Below, piece after piece: positions 50,180-61,908 of a DNA stretch of 64,000 nt; positions within the stretch are counted from its first letter, which is position 1, and each line of letters begins with the position of its first letter. The notes below the pieces were generated by a model. The model ran no database searches and was not told the DNA's origin. It saw only the letters and a program-made list of their open reading frames with translations. The stretch comes from DASRSS01 sp963799045 (GTDB lineage: Bacteria; Actinomycetota; Actinomycetes; Mycobacteriales; Jatrophihabitantaceae): the NCBI GenBank assembly GCA_963799045.1, contig CAWCVN010000004.1:186001-250000 (forward strand), in the 5' to 3' direction. Position numbers and translations under genes: made by a program.

Positions 50180-50761
50180 TCAGTTCATCAGCGGATCCGG
50201 CGGGTAGGTCGACGCCAGGCTCAGCGGCGGCCCCTGGCGGCGCAGCACCCGCGACCACAGCGGGCTGGGCTCGTCGCTGAACAGGTCGTCCGAACCGCCG
50301 GGCACCACCCACCACGCGCCCTGCTCGATCTCCTCCTCCAGCTGCCCGCCCGACCAGCCGGCGTGGCCGGCGAACACCCGCAGGTCACGCCGGCCGGCCG
50401 CGATCAGCCCAGGGTCTGCGTCCAGGTTGACCGTGCACACGCCGTCGACGACCCTCCGCACGTCCTCGGGCAGGTCCCGCTCGAACCGGCCGAGGCACAG
50501 CGCGCCGTCCGGCTGGACCGGGCCGCCGCCGAAGACGACCTCCGGCCCGCAGACAGCGTCCTGCCAGGCCGGCAGCACGTGCCCCACCGGGGTGCGGCTG
50601 GGGCGGTTCACGATCACGCCCACCGTGCCGTCGTCGTCGTGCTCGAGCAGGTACACCACCGACCGGGCGAAGTGCGGGTCGCCGAGCAGCGGCGTCGCGA
50701 TCAGCAGGCGACCACCGGCGGGCGGGATCGGCGCCGGCATCGCCCAGGTGGGGCTCGACAC
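50180..50761 (-). CDS. YqgE/AlgH family protein
   Basis: 193 residues. GRLLIATPLLGDPHFARSVVYLLEHDDDGTVGVIVNRPSRTPVGHVLPAW is the DUF179 signature, and RVFAGHAGWSGGQLEEEIEQGAWWVVPG (GYAGWxxGQLExEL) the second. The biochemical role is unsettled. GTG 50761 is chosen because GGGAGGA lies seven bases upstream; a GTG eight codons earlier is less likely. It matches Rv0038 and is divergent from the MFS gene exactly as Rv0038 is from Rv0037c. Confidence 0.9.
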   Translation of the reverse strand: MSSPTWAMPAPIPPAGGRLLIATPLLGDPHFARSVVYLLEHDDDGTVGVIVNRPSRTPVGHVLPAWQDAVCGPEVVFGGGPVQPDGALCLGRFERDLPEDVRRVVDGVCTVNLDADPGLIAAGRRDLRVFAGHAGWSGGQLEEEIEQGAWWVVPGGSDDLFSDEPSPLWSRVLRRQGPPLSLASTYPPDPLMN

Positions 50762-52110
50762 CGCTCTATCCTCCCGCTCGCACACCCGCGGTCACTACCG
50801 TCGTCACGTGCACCACGCTAGTCAGGCCCGGCGCCCCGGACATCTGCGCCGCGCGTGGGCCGGCGCCGGGTTCCGGCGGCTGCTCACCGTGCGGCTGATC
50901 GGCCAGTTCGGCGACGGCGTGTTCCAGGCCAGCCTTGCCGGCGCGGTGCTGTTCAACCCCGACCATCAGGCCCGCGCGGCCGACGTGGCGGCGGGCTTCG
51001 CCGTGCTGCTGGTGCCCTACTCGGTGATCGGCCCGTTCGCCGGCGTGCTGTTGGACCGGTGGTGGCGCCAGCGGGTGCTGGTGTGGGCGAACCTGGCCCG
51101 GGCCCTGGTCGTCGTGCTCGTCGCGCTGGAGATCTCCCGCGCCGCCTACGCCACCGTCGACGGGGGGACGCCCACCGCCGGACTGTCGGGGTTGGCGTTC
51201 TACGCCAGCGCGCTGGTTGCGGTGTCCGTCAGCCGGTTCCTCAACTCGGCCCTCTCGGCGTCCCTGCCGCACGTGGTGGCCGAACCCGAGTTGGTGACGG
51301 CCAACGCGGTGTCGACGACCTGCGGCACGGTCGTGACCACGATCGGCGGCGCGCTGGCCGTCGGTGTTCGGGCGGCTGCCGGCGGCGGGGACCGGGCCTA
51401 CGCCGCCGTCGCCGCGGCGGCGTTGCTGCCCTACCTGGTGTCGGCCGTCGCCGCGGGCGGTTTCGGCCGCGCTGCGCTCGGCCCGGACGAGGCCGAGCGC
51501 GCGGTGCGCGAAACGGTTCGGCAGATCGCGGCCGGCCTGCTCGCCGGTGCCAGGCACGTGCGGGGCCGGCCTCCGGCGCGCAACGCGCTCGCCGCGATCG
51601 GGGTGCACCGGCTGTGCTTCGGGCTGTGGACGGTGACCACCTTGCTGCTCTACCGCAATTACTTCCAGGCGAGCGGGCTGCTGCGCTCCGGACTCGCGGG
51701 GCTCGCCCAGGTCGTCGCCGCCGTGGCGATCGGCGGCGGCGTCGCCGCCCTGCTCACCCCGAGCCTGGCCCGCCGCTTCGGGTACGGCCCGCTCCCGGCC
51801 GTGCTGCTCGCATCCGCGGGTGTGTTCGTCGCCGCGGGATCGTTGCCGTACCGGCTCGGCGCCGTCGTCGCGTCCGCGCTGCTGCTCGGCTACGCCTCGC
51901 AGGGGCTGAAGATCTGCGTGGACACGATGGTGCAGACCTACGTCGACGACGAGTTCCGCGGCCGGGTGTTCGCGCTCTACGACGCGCTGTTCAACCTGGC
52001 TCTCGTCGCGGCCGCGGTGCTCACCGCGATCGCCCTGCCCGAGAACGGGCACTCCCCCGGCACCGTGGTGACGATCTCGGCGGTCTACCTCCTCAGCGGC
52101 GCCGCGTACC

Positions 52111-53577
<1,467 letters not shown>

Positions 53578-53686
53578 GTGTTCATTCCGTGGTCGCCGCG
53601 AACGTACGAGGCGTTCTGGGCCGGGCGGTCTCGTGGGGTGCCTTCACGAGCCGCCAGCGTACCGACCTGCCCGTTACCATCGGGCC

Positions 53687-54178
53687 ATGTCGCGCGGCTC
53701 ACAAGCACCCACCGGGCGGGGAGCCCGCCGGGGTCGCCGGCACGGACCGCGACCGCGGCAGGTGAACGAGTTCAGCGCGGGCGGCCTGGTTGTCGACCTC
53801 GACACCGGCGTGCCCCGCGCGGCGCTCATCGGCCGGACCGATCGGCGCGGGCGGTTGTTGTGGTCGCTTCCCAAGGGGCACATCGAACGGGGTGAGACGG
53901 CCGAGCAGGCCGCCGTCCGCGAGGTAGCGGAGGAGACCGGCATCTGCGGCGAGATCCTCGCCGCACTCGGCAGCGTCGACTTCTGGTTCATGGCCGAGGG
54001 GCGCCGCGTCCACAAGACCGTCCAGCACTTCCTGCTGCGCGCGATCGGTGGCGAACTGTCCGACGCCGACGTCGAGGTGACGGCCGTGGCCTGGGTGCCG
54101 CTACCGGAGATCAAAGCCGCACTGGCCTACCCGGACGAGCGCGGGCTGGTGGACTCCGCTGGCCGATTGCTCGCATGA
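53687..54178 (+). CDS. NUDIX hydrolase, MutT4-like
   Basis: 163 residues. After an Arg-rich leader, EFSAGGLVVDLDTGVPRAALIGRTDRRGRLLWSLPKGHIERGETAEQAAVREVAEETGICGEI contains the full Nudix box GX5EX7REVXEETGI (about 66-88). It hydrolyses a nucleoside diphosphate derivative, as Rv3908. ATG 53687. Its stop overlaps the start of the DUF6049 gene (ATGA). Confidence 0.9.
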   Translation: MSRGSQAPTGRGARRGRRHGPRPRQVNEFSAGGLVVDLDTGVPRAALIGRTDRRGRLLWSLPKGHIERGETAEQAAVREVAEETGICGEILAALGSVDFWFMAEGRRVHKTVQHFLLRAIGGELSDADVEVTAVAWVPLPEIKAALAYPDERGLVDSAGRLLA

Positions 54179-56373
54179 GGCGACCCCCACGCGCCCTCGC
54201 CGCCGGCGCCGCGCTGGTGCTCGCCGCGCTCAGCGCCTGGCTGCCCACCGCGGTGCCGGCCGCAGCGGCGACGCCGGGCGAGGGAGCCATCACCGTCCAC
54301 ATCGTCCAGATGACCCCCACTTCGCCCCGGACAACGGCGCAGGCCCGGCAGCTCACCGTGGAGTTCGATCTCACCAACACCACCGGGATCAACTTCACCA
54401 AGCTGACCGTGACCGGCGTACGGGGCAACCCGATCAGCAATCAGAGCGTGTTGGACGCCACGATCGCCAACCCCGGGCCCCCCGATCCGGCGCAGGCGGC
54501 GGTCATCACCACCAAGCACCCGGTGACCGTGTCGCTGGCACCGCACGCCAGCACGACGGTCGATTTCGTGACCACGACCGGTACGGACTACCAGAGCGCC
54601 GGGGTGTGCCTGTGTCAGACCCGGATCTATCCGCTCTACTTCCAGGTGCACTACACGCCCAAGGGCGGTTCCGACGTGGTGCTCGGCACCGCCCAGACCT
54701 ACCTGCCCTCGTTCGGGGAGGGCCTGCCGCGCCCGGTACAGGTGAGCTGGGTCTGGCCGATCCTGGATCGCCCGCACCGCGGGGCATCGGCGACCGTGTT
54801 CACCGACGACACCCTGGCCGGCTCAGTTGCCGGCGGGCGCCTCGACCACCTGCTGCAGACCGTCGAGCAGGTGCTCGCGAGCGACCCGGCGATGTCGATG
54901 ACGCTGCTCGTCGATCCGGATCTGATCGACGAGCTGGCGGTGATGGCGACCGGCAAGTACCAGGTCCAGCAAAGCGGCGGGAAGCTCACCCCCGGTACCG
55001 GAGGGGACGCCGCGAACAGCTGGCTGGCCCGGCTGCGCGGTGCCCTCGACAAGGACCCGAACCTGCAACTGGCGTTCACCCCGTACGCCGACCCGAACGT
55101 CCGCTCCCTGGCCGCGAACGGGCTGCACTGGGCCCAGCAGGCCGATGCTGCCAGTGAGCAGCGCATCCAGACGGCCATCGGCGGCCGCAGCGCCGATACC
55201 GACATCAGCTGGCCGGCCGGCGCCTCGCTCGACGGGTCGACGCTCAGCGCGCTGATCCGAACCGGGGTTCGCGCCGTCGTCATCTCCGACAAGAGCCTGC
55301 CCGGCAGCACCCACCAGGCGCCGACCCCGGACGCCCTAGCCCCGCTGAGGACGGCCGCCGGCACCGCGGACGCCGCGGTCATCTCCTCCGAGATCCGCAG
55401 CTACGCCACCGAGGTGATCGCGACGAACGGTGCGGGGCTGAGCGACCTACCCAAGCTGGTCGCCGAGGTCGCGGTCCGGGCGGTGCAGCAGGCGAGCCGG
55501 TCCCACTACGTCGTGATCGCCCCCCCGCGCACCGTTGACCCGAACCCCACGGCGGCCAGCAGCGCTATCCTCGCCACCTCCCGAACCGAATGGTCCAGGC
55601 CGAGCTCGCTCGGCCAGGCGATGATGCGTGTCACTCCGGTCGCGCAGGGCGGGCTGCGCGCACTGCCCCAACATGCGCCGCTGCCGGAGCAGACCATCAC
55701 CGCCGCGCACTACCTTGCCGACGAGCTGCCGACGGCCCAGAGCCTGCTCACCCCGCCGCTGCACACGACGACGACCGGCGTGACGAATCCGGCCGCGTTG
55801 GTCAGCGGTATCGCCGCGGGCCTGCAGCGCAGTGAATCCACCGAGTGGGACTCCGACACCGCGGCCAGTGCGAGCCTCGCCGGCTCGCTCGAGGACACCG
55901 TGCACCGGTACGTCAACGGTGTGCGCCTGATCCACCCGACCCAGGGCACCTACACCCTCGGCTCGTCGAGTTCGCCGCTGCCGCTGACGATCGAGAACAC
56001 GCTCGACGTTCCTGTGTCCGTGCGGGTGCAGGTCAGCGCGGTCGGCGGCCTGCCCGGATTCTCGGCGGACGACCTCGGCGTGCAGCAAGTGGGGGCGCGC
56101 AGCCGGCTGGCCGTCCGCATCCCGGTACACGTCGACCGGGCCGGACGGATCAAGGTCCAGGTGGAACTCACCACCCCGCTGAGCCAAGTGCTGGGTGAGC
56201 CGCTGCAGCTGTCGGTGCGCAGCACCGCGCTGGGCAGCATCGGCAAGGTCATCACCTTCACCGCGGCCGCAGTGCTCGTCGCCGCCCTGCTGCTGCGCGC
56301 CGGGCGGCAGTGGCGTCGCTATCGGCACAATCAGTCCGCGATCCAACGCGGGCGGGTCGAGGCACAGGGGTGA
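54175..56373 (+). CDS. DUF6049 family exported membrane protein
   Basis: 732 residues. Signal peptide LAAGAALVLAALSAWLPTAVPAAAA; a large extracytoplasmic part with a beta domain (ITVHIVQMTPTSPRTTAQARQLTVEFDLTN), a polysaccharide-deacetylase-like central section (VQVSWVWPILDRPHRGASATVFTDDTLAGSVAGGRL, MSMTLLVDPDLIDEL, GVRAVVISDKSLPG) and a C-terminal beta sandwich. One membrane helix (VITFTAAAVLVAALLLRAG, about 695-713) leads to a short basic tail. It corresponds to Rv3909, always upstream of murJ, so a role in cell-envelope assembly is likely but unproven. It overlaps both neighbours by four bases. Confidence 0.85.
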   Translation: MRRPPRALAAGAALVLAALSAWLPTAVPAAAATPGEGAITVHIVQMTPTSPRTTAQARQLTVEFDLTNTTGINFTKLTVTGVRGNPISNQSVLDATIANPGPPDPAQAAVITTKHPVTVSLAPHASTTVDFVTTTGTDYQSAGVCLCQTRIYPLYFQVHYTPKGGSDVVLGTAQTYLPSFGEGLPRPVQVSWVWPILDRPHRGASATVFTDDTLAGSVAGGRLDHLLQTVEQVLASDPAMSMTLLVDPDLIDELAVMATGKYQVQQSGGKLTPGTGGDAANSWLARLRGALDKDPNLQLAFTPYADPNVRSLAANGLHWAQQADAASEQRIQTAIGGRSADTDISWPAGASLDGSTLSALIRTGVRAVVISDKSLPGSTHQAPTPDALAPLRTAAGTADAAVISSEIRSYATEVIATNGAGLSDLPKLVAEVAVRAVQQASRSHYVVIAPPRTVDPNPTAASSAILATSRTEWSRPSSLGQAMMRVTPVAQGGLRALPQHAPLPEQTITAAHYLADELPTAQSLLTPPLHTTTTGVTNPAALVSGIAAGLQRSESTEWDSDTAASASLAGSLEDTVHRYVNGVRLIHPTQGTYTLGSSSSPLPLTIENTLDVPVSVRVQVSAVGGLPGFSADDLGVQQVGARSRLAVRIPVHVDRAGRIKVQVELTTPLSQVLGEPLQLSVRSTALGSIGKVITFTAAAVLVAALLLRAGRQWRRYRHNQSAIQRGRVEAQG

Positions 56374-58249
56374 GCACGCCGCACGACAGCGACTGGAGCG
56401 CGCCGGCGCTGTACTCCGGCGGGCGGCCGATCGTCTCGCCGCCGAACCAGCCCGGCGGCGACCCGGTCGCGGCGATGCTCGCCTCGGACTGGTCGGGCGA
56501 GCTCGCGTCGGCGAGCCAATGGAGCCCGACGCGCTACGTCGGGCCGCGCCGGTTGCGGCCGGGTGCCGTTCCGGCGTCGGACACCATCGCGGCCAGCCGC
56601 GGTGCCCATGGGGCGGCCGAAGCCGCGCCGGCCGAGCAACCCCGGGAGAAGGCGCGCGACGATCGTGGCCTGATCGCCAACAGCCGGACGATGGCGATCG
56701 CCAGCCTGGTCAGCCGGATCACCGGCTTCCTGCGCAGCATCCTGCTCGTCGCCGCACTCGGCGCGGCAGGTGTGGGCAACTCCTACAGCGGCGGCAACAC
56801 CTTCCCGAACATGGTGTACGAGCTGCTGCTCGGCGGGGTGCTGTCGAGCGTGCTCATCCCGCTGTTGGTCAAGGCGCAGGCGGAGGACGACGACGGCGGT
56901 ACGGCCTACACGCAGCGGCTGCTGTCGATCGCGGCAACGGCCCTCGGCCTGCTGACGCTCGTCGCGGTCGCGTGCGCCCCACTCATCGCCGGCTACTTCG
57001 CCGAGCCCAACGAACGCTCGCTCACCACGGTGTTCGCGACCCTGCTGCTGCCGGAGATCTTCTTCTACGGGCTCGGCGCGATGTTCATGGCCGTGCTGAA
57101 CATCCGGCACAGCTACGGCCCCGGTGCGCTGGGCCCCCGTCCTGAACAACGTGATCATGATCGTCACGGTGCTCGCCTTCTGGCTGCTTCCCGGGCCCAA
57201 GACGCTCACCCCGTCATCCATCACGACGGCGCAGATCCTGGTCATCGGCATCGGCACCACCCTGGGCATAGCCGCGCAGGCGCTGGTACTGATCCCCGCA
57301 CTGCGGGCCGTCGGCTTCCACTGGCGGTGGCGGTTCCGGGCCCGGCCGAACGAGATCGGCCGGATGCGCGAGATGGGCACGCTGGCCGGCTGGGTCTTCT
57401 GCTACGTCCTCGCCAGCCAGGTCGGCGTCACCGTGATCCAGAAGATCGGATTCCGGGACGGCGGCCTGACGATCTTCACCCAGGCCGACCTGCTGTTCCA
57501 GGTTCCGTACGGCATCCTCGTCGTCTCGCTGCTCACCGCGATCATGCCGCGGATGTCCCGGGCCGCGGTGGACGGCGACCACGCGGCGGTGGTTGCCGAT
57601 CTGTCGCTCGGCTCCCGGCTGTCGGTGATCGCGATGGTGCCGATCACGGTGTTGCTGGTCGTGCTCGGCCCGGATCTGGGCATCACGTTGTTCGGGCACG
57701 GCCAGGCGTCCGTTCACCAGGCGCGGGTGCTCGGCTCGGCGCTCGCGTCGTCGGCATTCGGACTGGTGTTCTTCGCGATCGTCATGCTGCAGCTGCGGGT
57801 GTTCTATGCGATGCGCGACGCCCGCACGCCTGCCTACATCAACGTGTTCATGGTCGGCACCAAGGTGGCGCTCGTACTGATCACCAACGCCGCCTACGGC
57901 TTCCCGCGCAGCACCCGCACGAACCCGTTGCCGTCGGTCGCGGCCGTCGAGTGGTTGAACATCGCGACGTCGGTGTCGTTCGTGGCCGGTGCGGTGGTAG
58001 GACACGTGCTGTTCGAGCCGCCGCCTGGGTCATCTGGGTTACCGGGCGGTGGCGATCACGGCGGGACGGGTCCTGATCGCCTCGGCGCTCGGCGGGCTGG
58101 TGGCCTGGGGAGTCGTCGCCGGCTGCCGCGGCCTGCTCGGTGACGGCTTCGCCGGCGCGGCCACCGGCCTGGTCTTCGGCGGCTCGCTCGGGCTGGCCGT
58201 CGTCGGCGCCGTATTGTGGGCCTTCGCTTCCCGGAGGTACGCGAACTGA
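56370..58249 (+). CDS. murJ: Lipid II flippase MurJ (two frameshifts as sequenced)
   Basis: About 625 residues when repaired. A polar N-terminal extension of about 95 residues precedes the MVF fold: ANSRTMAIASLVSRITGFLRSILLVAALG, YSGGNTFPNMVYELLLGGVLSSVLIPLLVKA and QADLLFQVPYGILVVSLLTAIMPRMSRAAVDGD. Extra bases near 57129 and 58018 shift the frame; the repaired joins read GPGAWAPVLNNVIMIV and HVLFERRLGHLGYRAVAITAGRVL. It flips lipid II across the membrane for peptidoglycan synthesis. The mycobacterial version (Rv3910) carries an extra kinase-like part that is not seen here. Start GTG overlaps the upstream stop. Confidence 0.9.
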
Positions 58250-58346
58250 GGCCATGGTCGGCAGGTGAGGCGCGCGCAGCGCAGCGGAATTGCGGCGCCC
58301 CTAGGATCGTTGTGGACGCAGCAGGAAGCGCGGGCGGGGCGAGGAC

Positions 58347-59314
58347 GTGACCACACACCGCAACGTGATCGTCGTCGGGTCGGGCCCGGCGGGCTACACC
58401 GCCGCGCTGTACACAGCGCGAGCTGACCTGCAGCCGCTGGTCTTCGAGGGCGCGCAGTACGGCGGCGCGTTGATGAACACCACCGAGGTCGAGAACTTCC
58501 CGGGCTTCCCCGAGGGGATCCTCGGCCCGGAGCTGATGAACCAGATCCGCTCGCAGGCCGAGCGGTTCGGCGCCGAGCTGGTCAGCGACGACGTGACCTC
58601 GGTCGAGCTGACCGGTCCGGTCAAGACCGTGCGCACCCTCTCCGGCGAGTACACCGCCGACTCGGTGATCCTGGCGATGGGTTCGGCGTATCGAAAGCTC
58701 GGTATCTCGCGCGAGGACGAACTGTCCGGGCACGGGGTGTCCTGGTGCGCGACCTGCGACGGGTTCTTCTTCCGCGACCAGGACATCGCGGTCGTCGGCG
58801 GTGGCGACACGGCGATGGAGGAGGCGACCTTCCTGACCCGCTTCGCCAAGTCGGTCACCGTGGTGCACCGCCGCGACAGCCTGCGGGCGAGCCGCATCAT
58901 GGCCGACCGGGCCGAGGCCAACCCGAAGATCAATTGTGCGTGGAACTCCCAGGTCGTCGATGTGCTGGGCGAGGGCTCGTTGACCGGTGTTCGGCTGCGC
59001 GACACGGTCACCGGTGCTGAGCGTGAGCTCGCGGGTCGGCGGCCTGTTCATCGCCATCGGGCACGAGCCGCGCAGCGAATTGGTCAAGGGCCAGGTCGAA
59101 CCTCGACGACGAGGGCTACGTCCTCACCACGGTGGGTACCCGGACCAACCTCGAGGGGGTCTTCGCCGCGGGTGACCTGGTGGACCACACCTACCGGCAG
59201 GCGATCACCGCCGCCGGCACCGGATGTCAGGCGGCGCTGGACGCCGAGCGGTACCTGGCTGCGCTGGCCGACACCGGCGCGCCCGTCGCCGGGGCCGTGA
59301 CACCTTCTGCGTGA
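58347..59314 (+). CDS. trxB: Thioredoxin-disulfide reductase (two frameshifts as sequenced)
   Basis: About 321 residues when repaired. RNVIVVGSGPAGYTAALYTARADLQPLVFEGAQYGGALM (FAD), VSWCATCDGFFFRDQDIAVVGGGDTAMEEATFL (redox CATC at C134/C137 and NADPH motif) and the last part GVFAAGDLVDHTYRQAITAAGTGCQAALDAERYL are in three different frames. Extra bases near 59034 and 59100 cause this; the joins restore VGGLFIAIGHEP and GQVDLDDEGYVLTTVGT. It reduces thioredoxin with NADPH. SigM and its anti-sigma, which lie between murJ and trxB in Mycobacterium, are absent here. Confidence 0.93.
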
Positions 59315-59448
59315 CGCGCTCTGCGTGACACCGTCAGCGGACCATGTCGCGGCGGGAATCAGCGCCGGGGTCGCGGCGTTGCACCGGACGCGGCGCTCTA
59401 CTGGCAGGCTCGTAACCGATGAACCCGGAGAACCAGGAGAGCAGGACC

Positions 59449-59791
59449 ATGGGCCAGAACACCAAGACGGTCACCGACGCGAGTTTCGCAGCCGACGTGC
59501 TGCAGTCCGACGAGCCGGTGCTCGTCGACTTCTGGGCGACGTGGTGCGGGCCGTGCCGTCAGGTCGCGCCGATGCTCGAGGAGATCGCCGACGAGTACGC
59601 GGGTAAACTGACGATCGCCAAGCTCGACATCGACGCCAACCCCGGCGTCGCGCGGCAATACCAGATCCTGTCCATCCCCACGATGGCCGTGTTCTCCAAG
59701 GGTGAGATGGTGAAGACGATCGTCGGCGCACGGCCGAAGGCGGCGATCCTGAAGCGAGCTCAGCGACTTCGTCAGAGCCCTGCACGCGTAG
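59449..59791 (+). CDS. trxA: Thioredoxin (one frameshift as sequenced)
   Basis: 113 residues when repaired. VLVDFWATWCGPCRQVAPMLEEIADEYAGKLTIAKLDIDANPGVARQYQILSIPTMAVFSKGEMVKTIVGARPKAAI is a complete thioredoxin with active-site C33 and C36 and cis-Pro in IPT. An extra base near 59755 breaks the last turn; the other frame gives ELSDFVRALHA and a stop at 59789-59791. ATG 59449 is preferred because AGGAGAGCAGG precedes it; an ATG ten codons earlier also exists. Partner of the upstream reductase. Confidence 0.95.
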
Positions 59792-59949
59792 TTCGCCTCG
59801 GCGGGTCCGACCGGGTGGCGCGGCGCGCCGACGGTGAACGGGCGCCCGCCTCGCTACAGCGCGCCGGTCACGCCGTCGGACGGGGGTAGACGGCGGCTGG
59901 CAGAATGTGCAGCAGTCCATCCCCCACGTCTTCGAGGTGCGCGCCGTTC

Positions 59950-61068
59950 ATGCAGCCGGTCCGTCGCGGTAGTTCGGGTGCAACGGTGGCCGAGGTGCGC
60001 CGCATGCTGGCCACCCTGGGCCTGCTCGGTAACACCGATCCCGGCGCCCGTGACGTCTTCGACGAGCCGACCGAGCTTGCGGTGCGGCACTTCCAGCAGC
60101 GTCGCGCGCTTTCGGTCGACGGCACGGTGGGCGGCGAGACCTATGCCGCGCTGGTCGGTGCCACCTGGCGGCTCGGAGACAGGGTGCTCGCCCATGAGCC
60201 CGGCCAACTGCTGGTCGGCGACGACGTCGGCGAGCTACAGCAGCAGCTGCTCGAACTGGGGTACAACCTGATCCGCGCCGACGGCGTGTTCGGCGCCACG
60301 ACAGCCGAGGCGCTGCGCGGTTTCCAACGCGATTACGGGCTCGTCCCCGACGGCGTCTGCGGCCCGGCCACGCTGCACGCGCTGCGCCAGCTCGGGCGCC
60401 GGGTGGTCGGTGGCAGCCCGCAGCTGCTCCGGGAACTCGTCGCCGTGGCCGCGGCCGGTCCGAACCTGCTCGGCAAGCGCATCGTGGTCGATCCCGGGCA
60501 CGGCGGCGACGACCGGGGCGTCGTCTACGGTGACTCTGCGGAGGCCGAGCTGGTGTGGGACCTCGCGACGCGCCTTGAGGGACGGCTGAGCGCGCTCGGG
60601 GTGCGTGCCTGGCTGACCCGGGGAGCCCACAACGGCGCCTCCGACGAACAGCGCGCGGCGTTCGCCAACGACGTCGGCGCCGACCTCGTGCTCTCGCTGC
60701 ACGTCGACGGCTTCGGTTCGGCGCGGGCCAACGGCCTGGCGACGTACTACTACGGCACCGACGGGTCGCACTCGACCATCGGCGAGCGGCTGGCCGACCT
60801 GGTGCGCCGCGAGCTCGTCGCCCGCACGAACCTGGTCGACGGCCGCACCCACGGCAAGGCCTGGTCGCTGCTCCGGCTGACCCGGATGCCGGCGGTACGC
60901 GTCGAGGTCGGCTACCTGACCTCTCCGATCGATCGTCCCCAGCTGCTCGACCCGCTGTTCCGGGACATCGTCGCCGAGGGCCTGCTGGTCGCGGTCCAGC
61001 GGCTCTACCTCGCCAGCGCCGACGACCCGCCCACCGGCGTCATGCGGCTGCCCGCGATCGCCGGGTGA
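59950..61068 (+). CDS. cwlM: N-acetylmuramoyl-L-alanine amidase-like protein, CwlM type
   Basis: 372 residues. Two peptidoglycan-binding domains (SSGATVAEVRRMLATLGLLGN...LAVRHFQQRRALSVDGTVGGETYAAL and LLVGDDVGELQQQLLELGYN...ALRGFQRDYGLVPDGVCGPATLHAL) precede an Amidase_3 domain: KRIVVDPGHGGDDRG, EAELVWDLATRLEGRL, ADLVLSLHVDG and VRVEVGYLTSPID, so the H-E-H-E zinc/catalytic set is visible. No signal peptide. In Mycobacterium CwlM is cytoplasmic and, once phosphorylated, activates MurA rather than cutting wall. Same position here before parB. Confidence 0.9.
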   Translation: MQPVRRGSSGATVAEVRRMLATLGLLGNTDPGARDVFDEPTELAVRHFQQRRALSVDGTVGGETYAALVGATWRLGDRVLAHEPGQLLVGDDVGELQQQLLELGYNLIRADGVFGATTAEALRGFQRDYGLVPDGVCGPATLHALRQLGRRVVGGSPQLLRELVAVAAAGPNLLGKRIVVDPGHGGDDRGVVYGDSAEAELVWDLATRLEGRLSALGVRAWLTRGAHNGASDEQRAAFANDVGADLVLSLHVDGFGSARANGLATYYYGTDGSHSTIGERLADLVRRELVARTNLVDGRTHGKAWSLLRLTRMPAVRVEVGYLTSPIDRPQLLDPLFRDIVAEGLLVAVQRLYLASADDPPTGVMRLPAIAG

Positions 61069-61075
61069 GCGGCGC

Positions 61076-61714
61076 TCACCGGCCAGCCAGCGCCGGCACC
61101 CCGGCCAGCAGCCGGTCCAACGCGTACTCGACGTCCTCGCGCCAGCTCGCGGTGGCCTTGATGTCCAGGCGCAGCCGCGGCGTGCGCGGGTGCGGCCGGA
61201 CCGTCTTGAACCCGACCGCACGCAGATAGTCGGCCGGCAGCAGGCAACCGTAGTCCGCGGCCGAGGTGCCGCCCTCCTCCGGTTCGGCACCACCGACCCG
61301 CCCGAACGCCTCGATCGCCTTGATGCCCCGTCGCGCCGCGTCACGCGCGACCGCCTGCACCAGGCTTCGGCCCAGCCCCCCGCCCGTGAACTCGGGCACC
61401 AGCCGCGCTGTCATCAGCAACACGGCGTCCGGGCTCGGCGGTGACGTCGCGAAGGCGACCGAGCGCGGCACGTACGCCGGCGGTGCGTAGAGGATGTAGC
61501 CGGCGGGCACCTGGTCGACGTAGAGCAGGTGCCCGCAGCTGCCCCACTCCAGCAGGGTGTCCGAGACCCAGGCCTCCTTCTCCAGCCCGGCGTCGCCGTT
61601 CGCGCACGCCCGCTCGCCCGCGACCGGATCGAGCTCCCAGTACACGCACGAGCGGCACCGCCGCGGCAGGTCGCCGAGGTTGTCCAGGGTGATCGACACC
61701 AGCCTGCGGGCCAT
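61076..61714 (-). CDS. GNAT family N-acetyltransferase (Rv3916c-like)
   Basis: 212 residues. MARRLVSITLDNLGDLPRRCRSCVYWELDP has a CxxC-like start typical of this oriC-linked family. The acetyl-CoA motif is AVLLMTARLVPEFTGGGLGRSLVQAVARDAARRGIKAIEAFG (about 97-138), with GGGLGRSL as the pyrophosphate loop. LLPADYLRAVGFKTVRPHPRTPRLRLDIKA is the last strand pair. Substrate unknown. It lies between cwlM and parB as in Mycobacterium, but an aminotransferase and a nitroreductase are inserted before parB here. Confidence 0.85.
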   Translation of the reverse strand: MARRLVSITLDNLGDLPRRCRSCVYWELDPVAGERACANGDAGLEKEAWVSDTLLEWGSCGHLLYVDQVPAGYILYAPPAYVPRSVAFATSPPSPDAVLLMTARLVPEFTGGGLGRSLVQAVARDAARRGIKAIEAFGRVGGAEPEEGGTSAADYGCLLPADYLRAVGFKTVRPHPRTPRLRLDIKATASWREDVEYALDRLLAGVPALAGR

Positions 61715-61745
61715 GTTCTTATCCGCGCCAGGCGTCCCTCGCCAT

Positions 61746-61804
61746 CACCCCTGCGGGGTGAATGACTCGGTCCGCGCGGCGGGCTCGCTTCGCTCGCGCC
61801 GCGC
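61746..61804. terminator. Two hairpins between the aminotransferase and GNAT genes
   Basis: CACCCC (61746-61751) pairs with GGGGTG (61755-61760), and GCGCGGCG (61774-61781) pairs with CGCCGCGC (61797-61804) around a loop holding further GCG/CGC pairs. They lie after the aminotransferase stop and before the GNAT start on the minus strand, so they may terminate the former. Confidence 0.45.
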
Positions 61805-61832
61805 GCGGGCTCTTCGGCCGAGGCCTCATCGC
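61803..61832 (-). repeat. Intergenic 30-base repeat, copy B
   Basis: The minus strand here equals copy A at 25566-25595 in 29 of 30 bases. It touches the GCGCGGCG hairpin and lies 71-95 bases from the nearest genes. The rest of the gap 61833-61908 shows nothing I can name. Confidence 0.6.
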
Positions 61833-61908
61833 GTGGGTGGTACCTCTCGTGCGCCGCTGTGGCTAGCTCACGCTGCCCCTGTCGACGGTCATCGAGCTGC
61901 GTCGTGAG

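Noticed and set aside
58347..59314. Programmed frameshifting in trxB, murJ or trxA
   Set aside because: The shift sites share no slippery sequence or downstream structure, and such regulation is unknown for these genes; simple insertions explain all.
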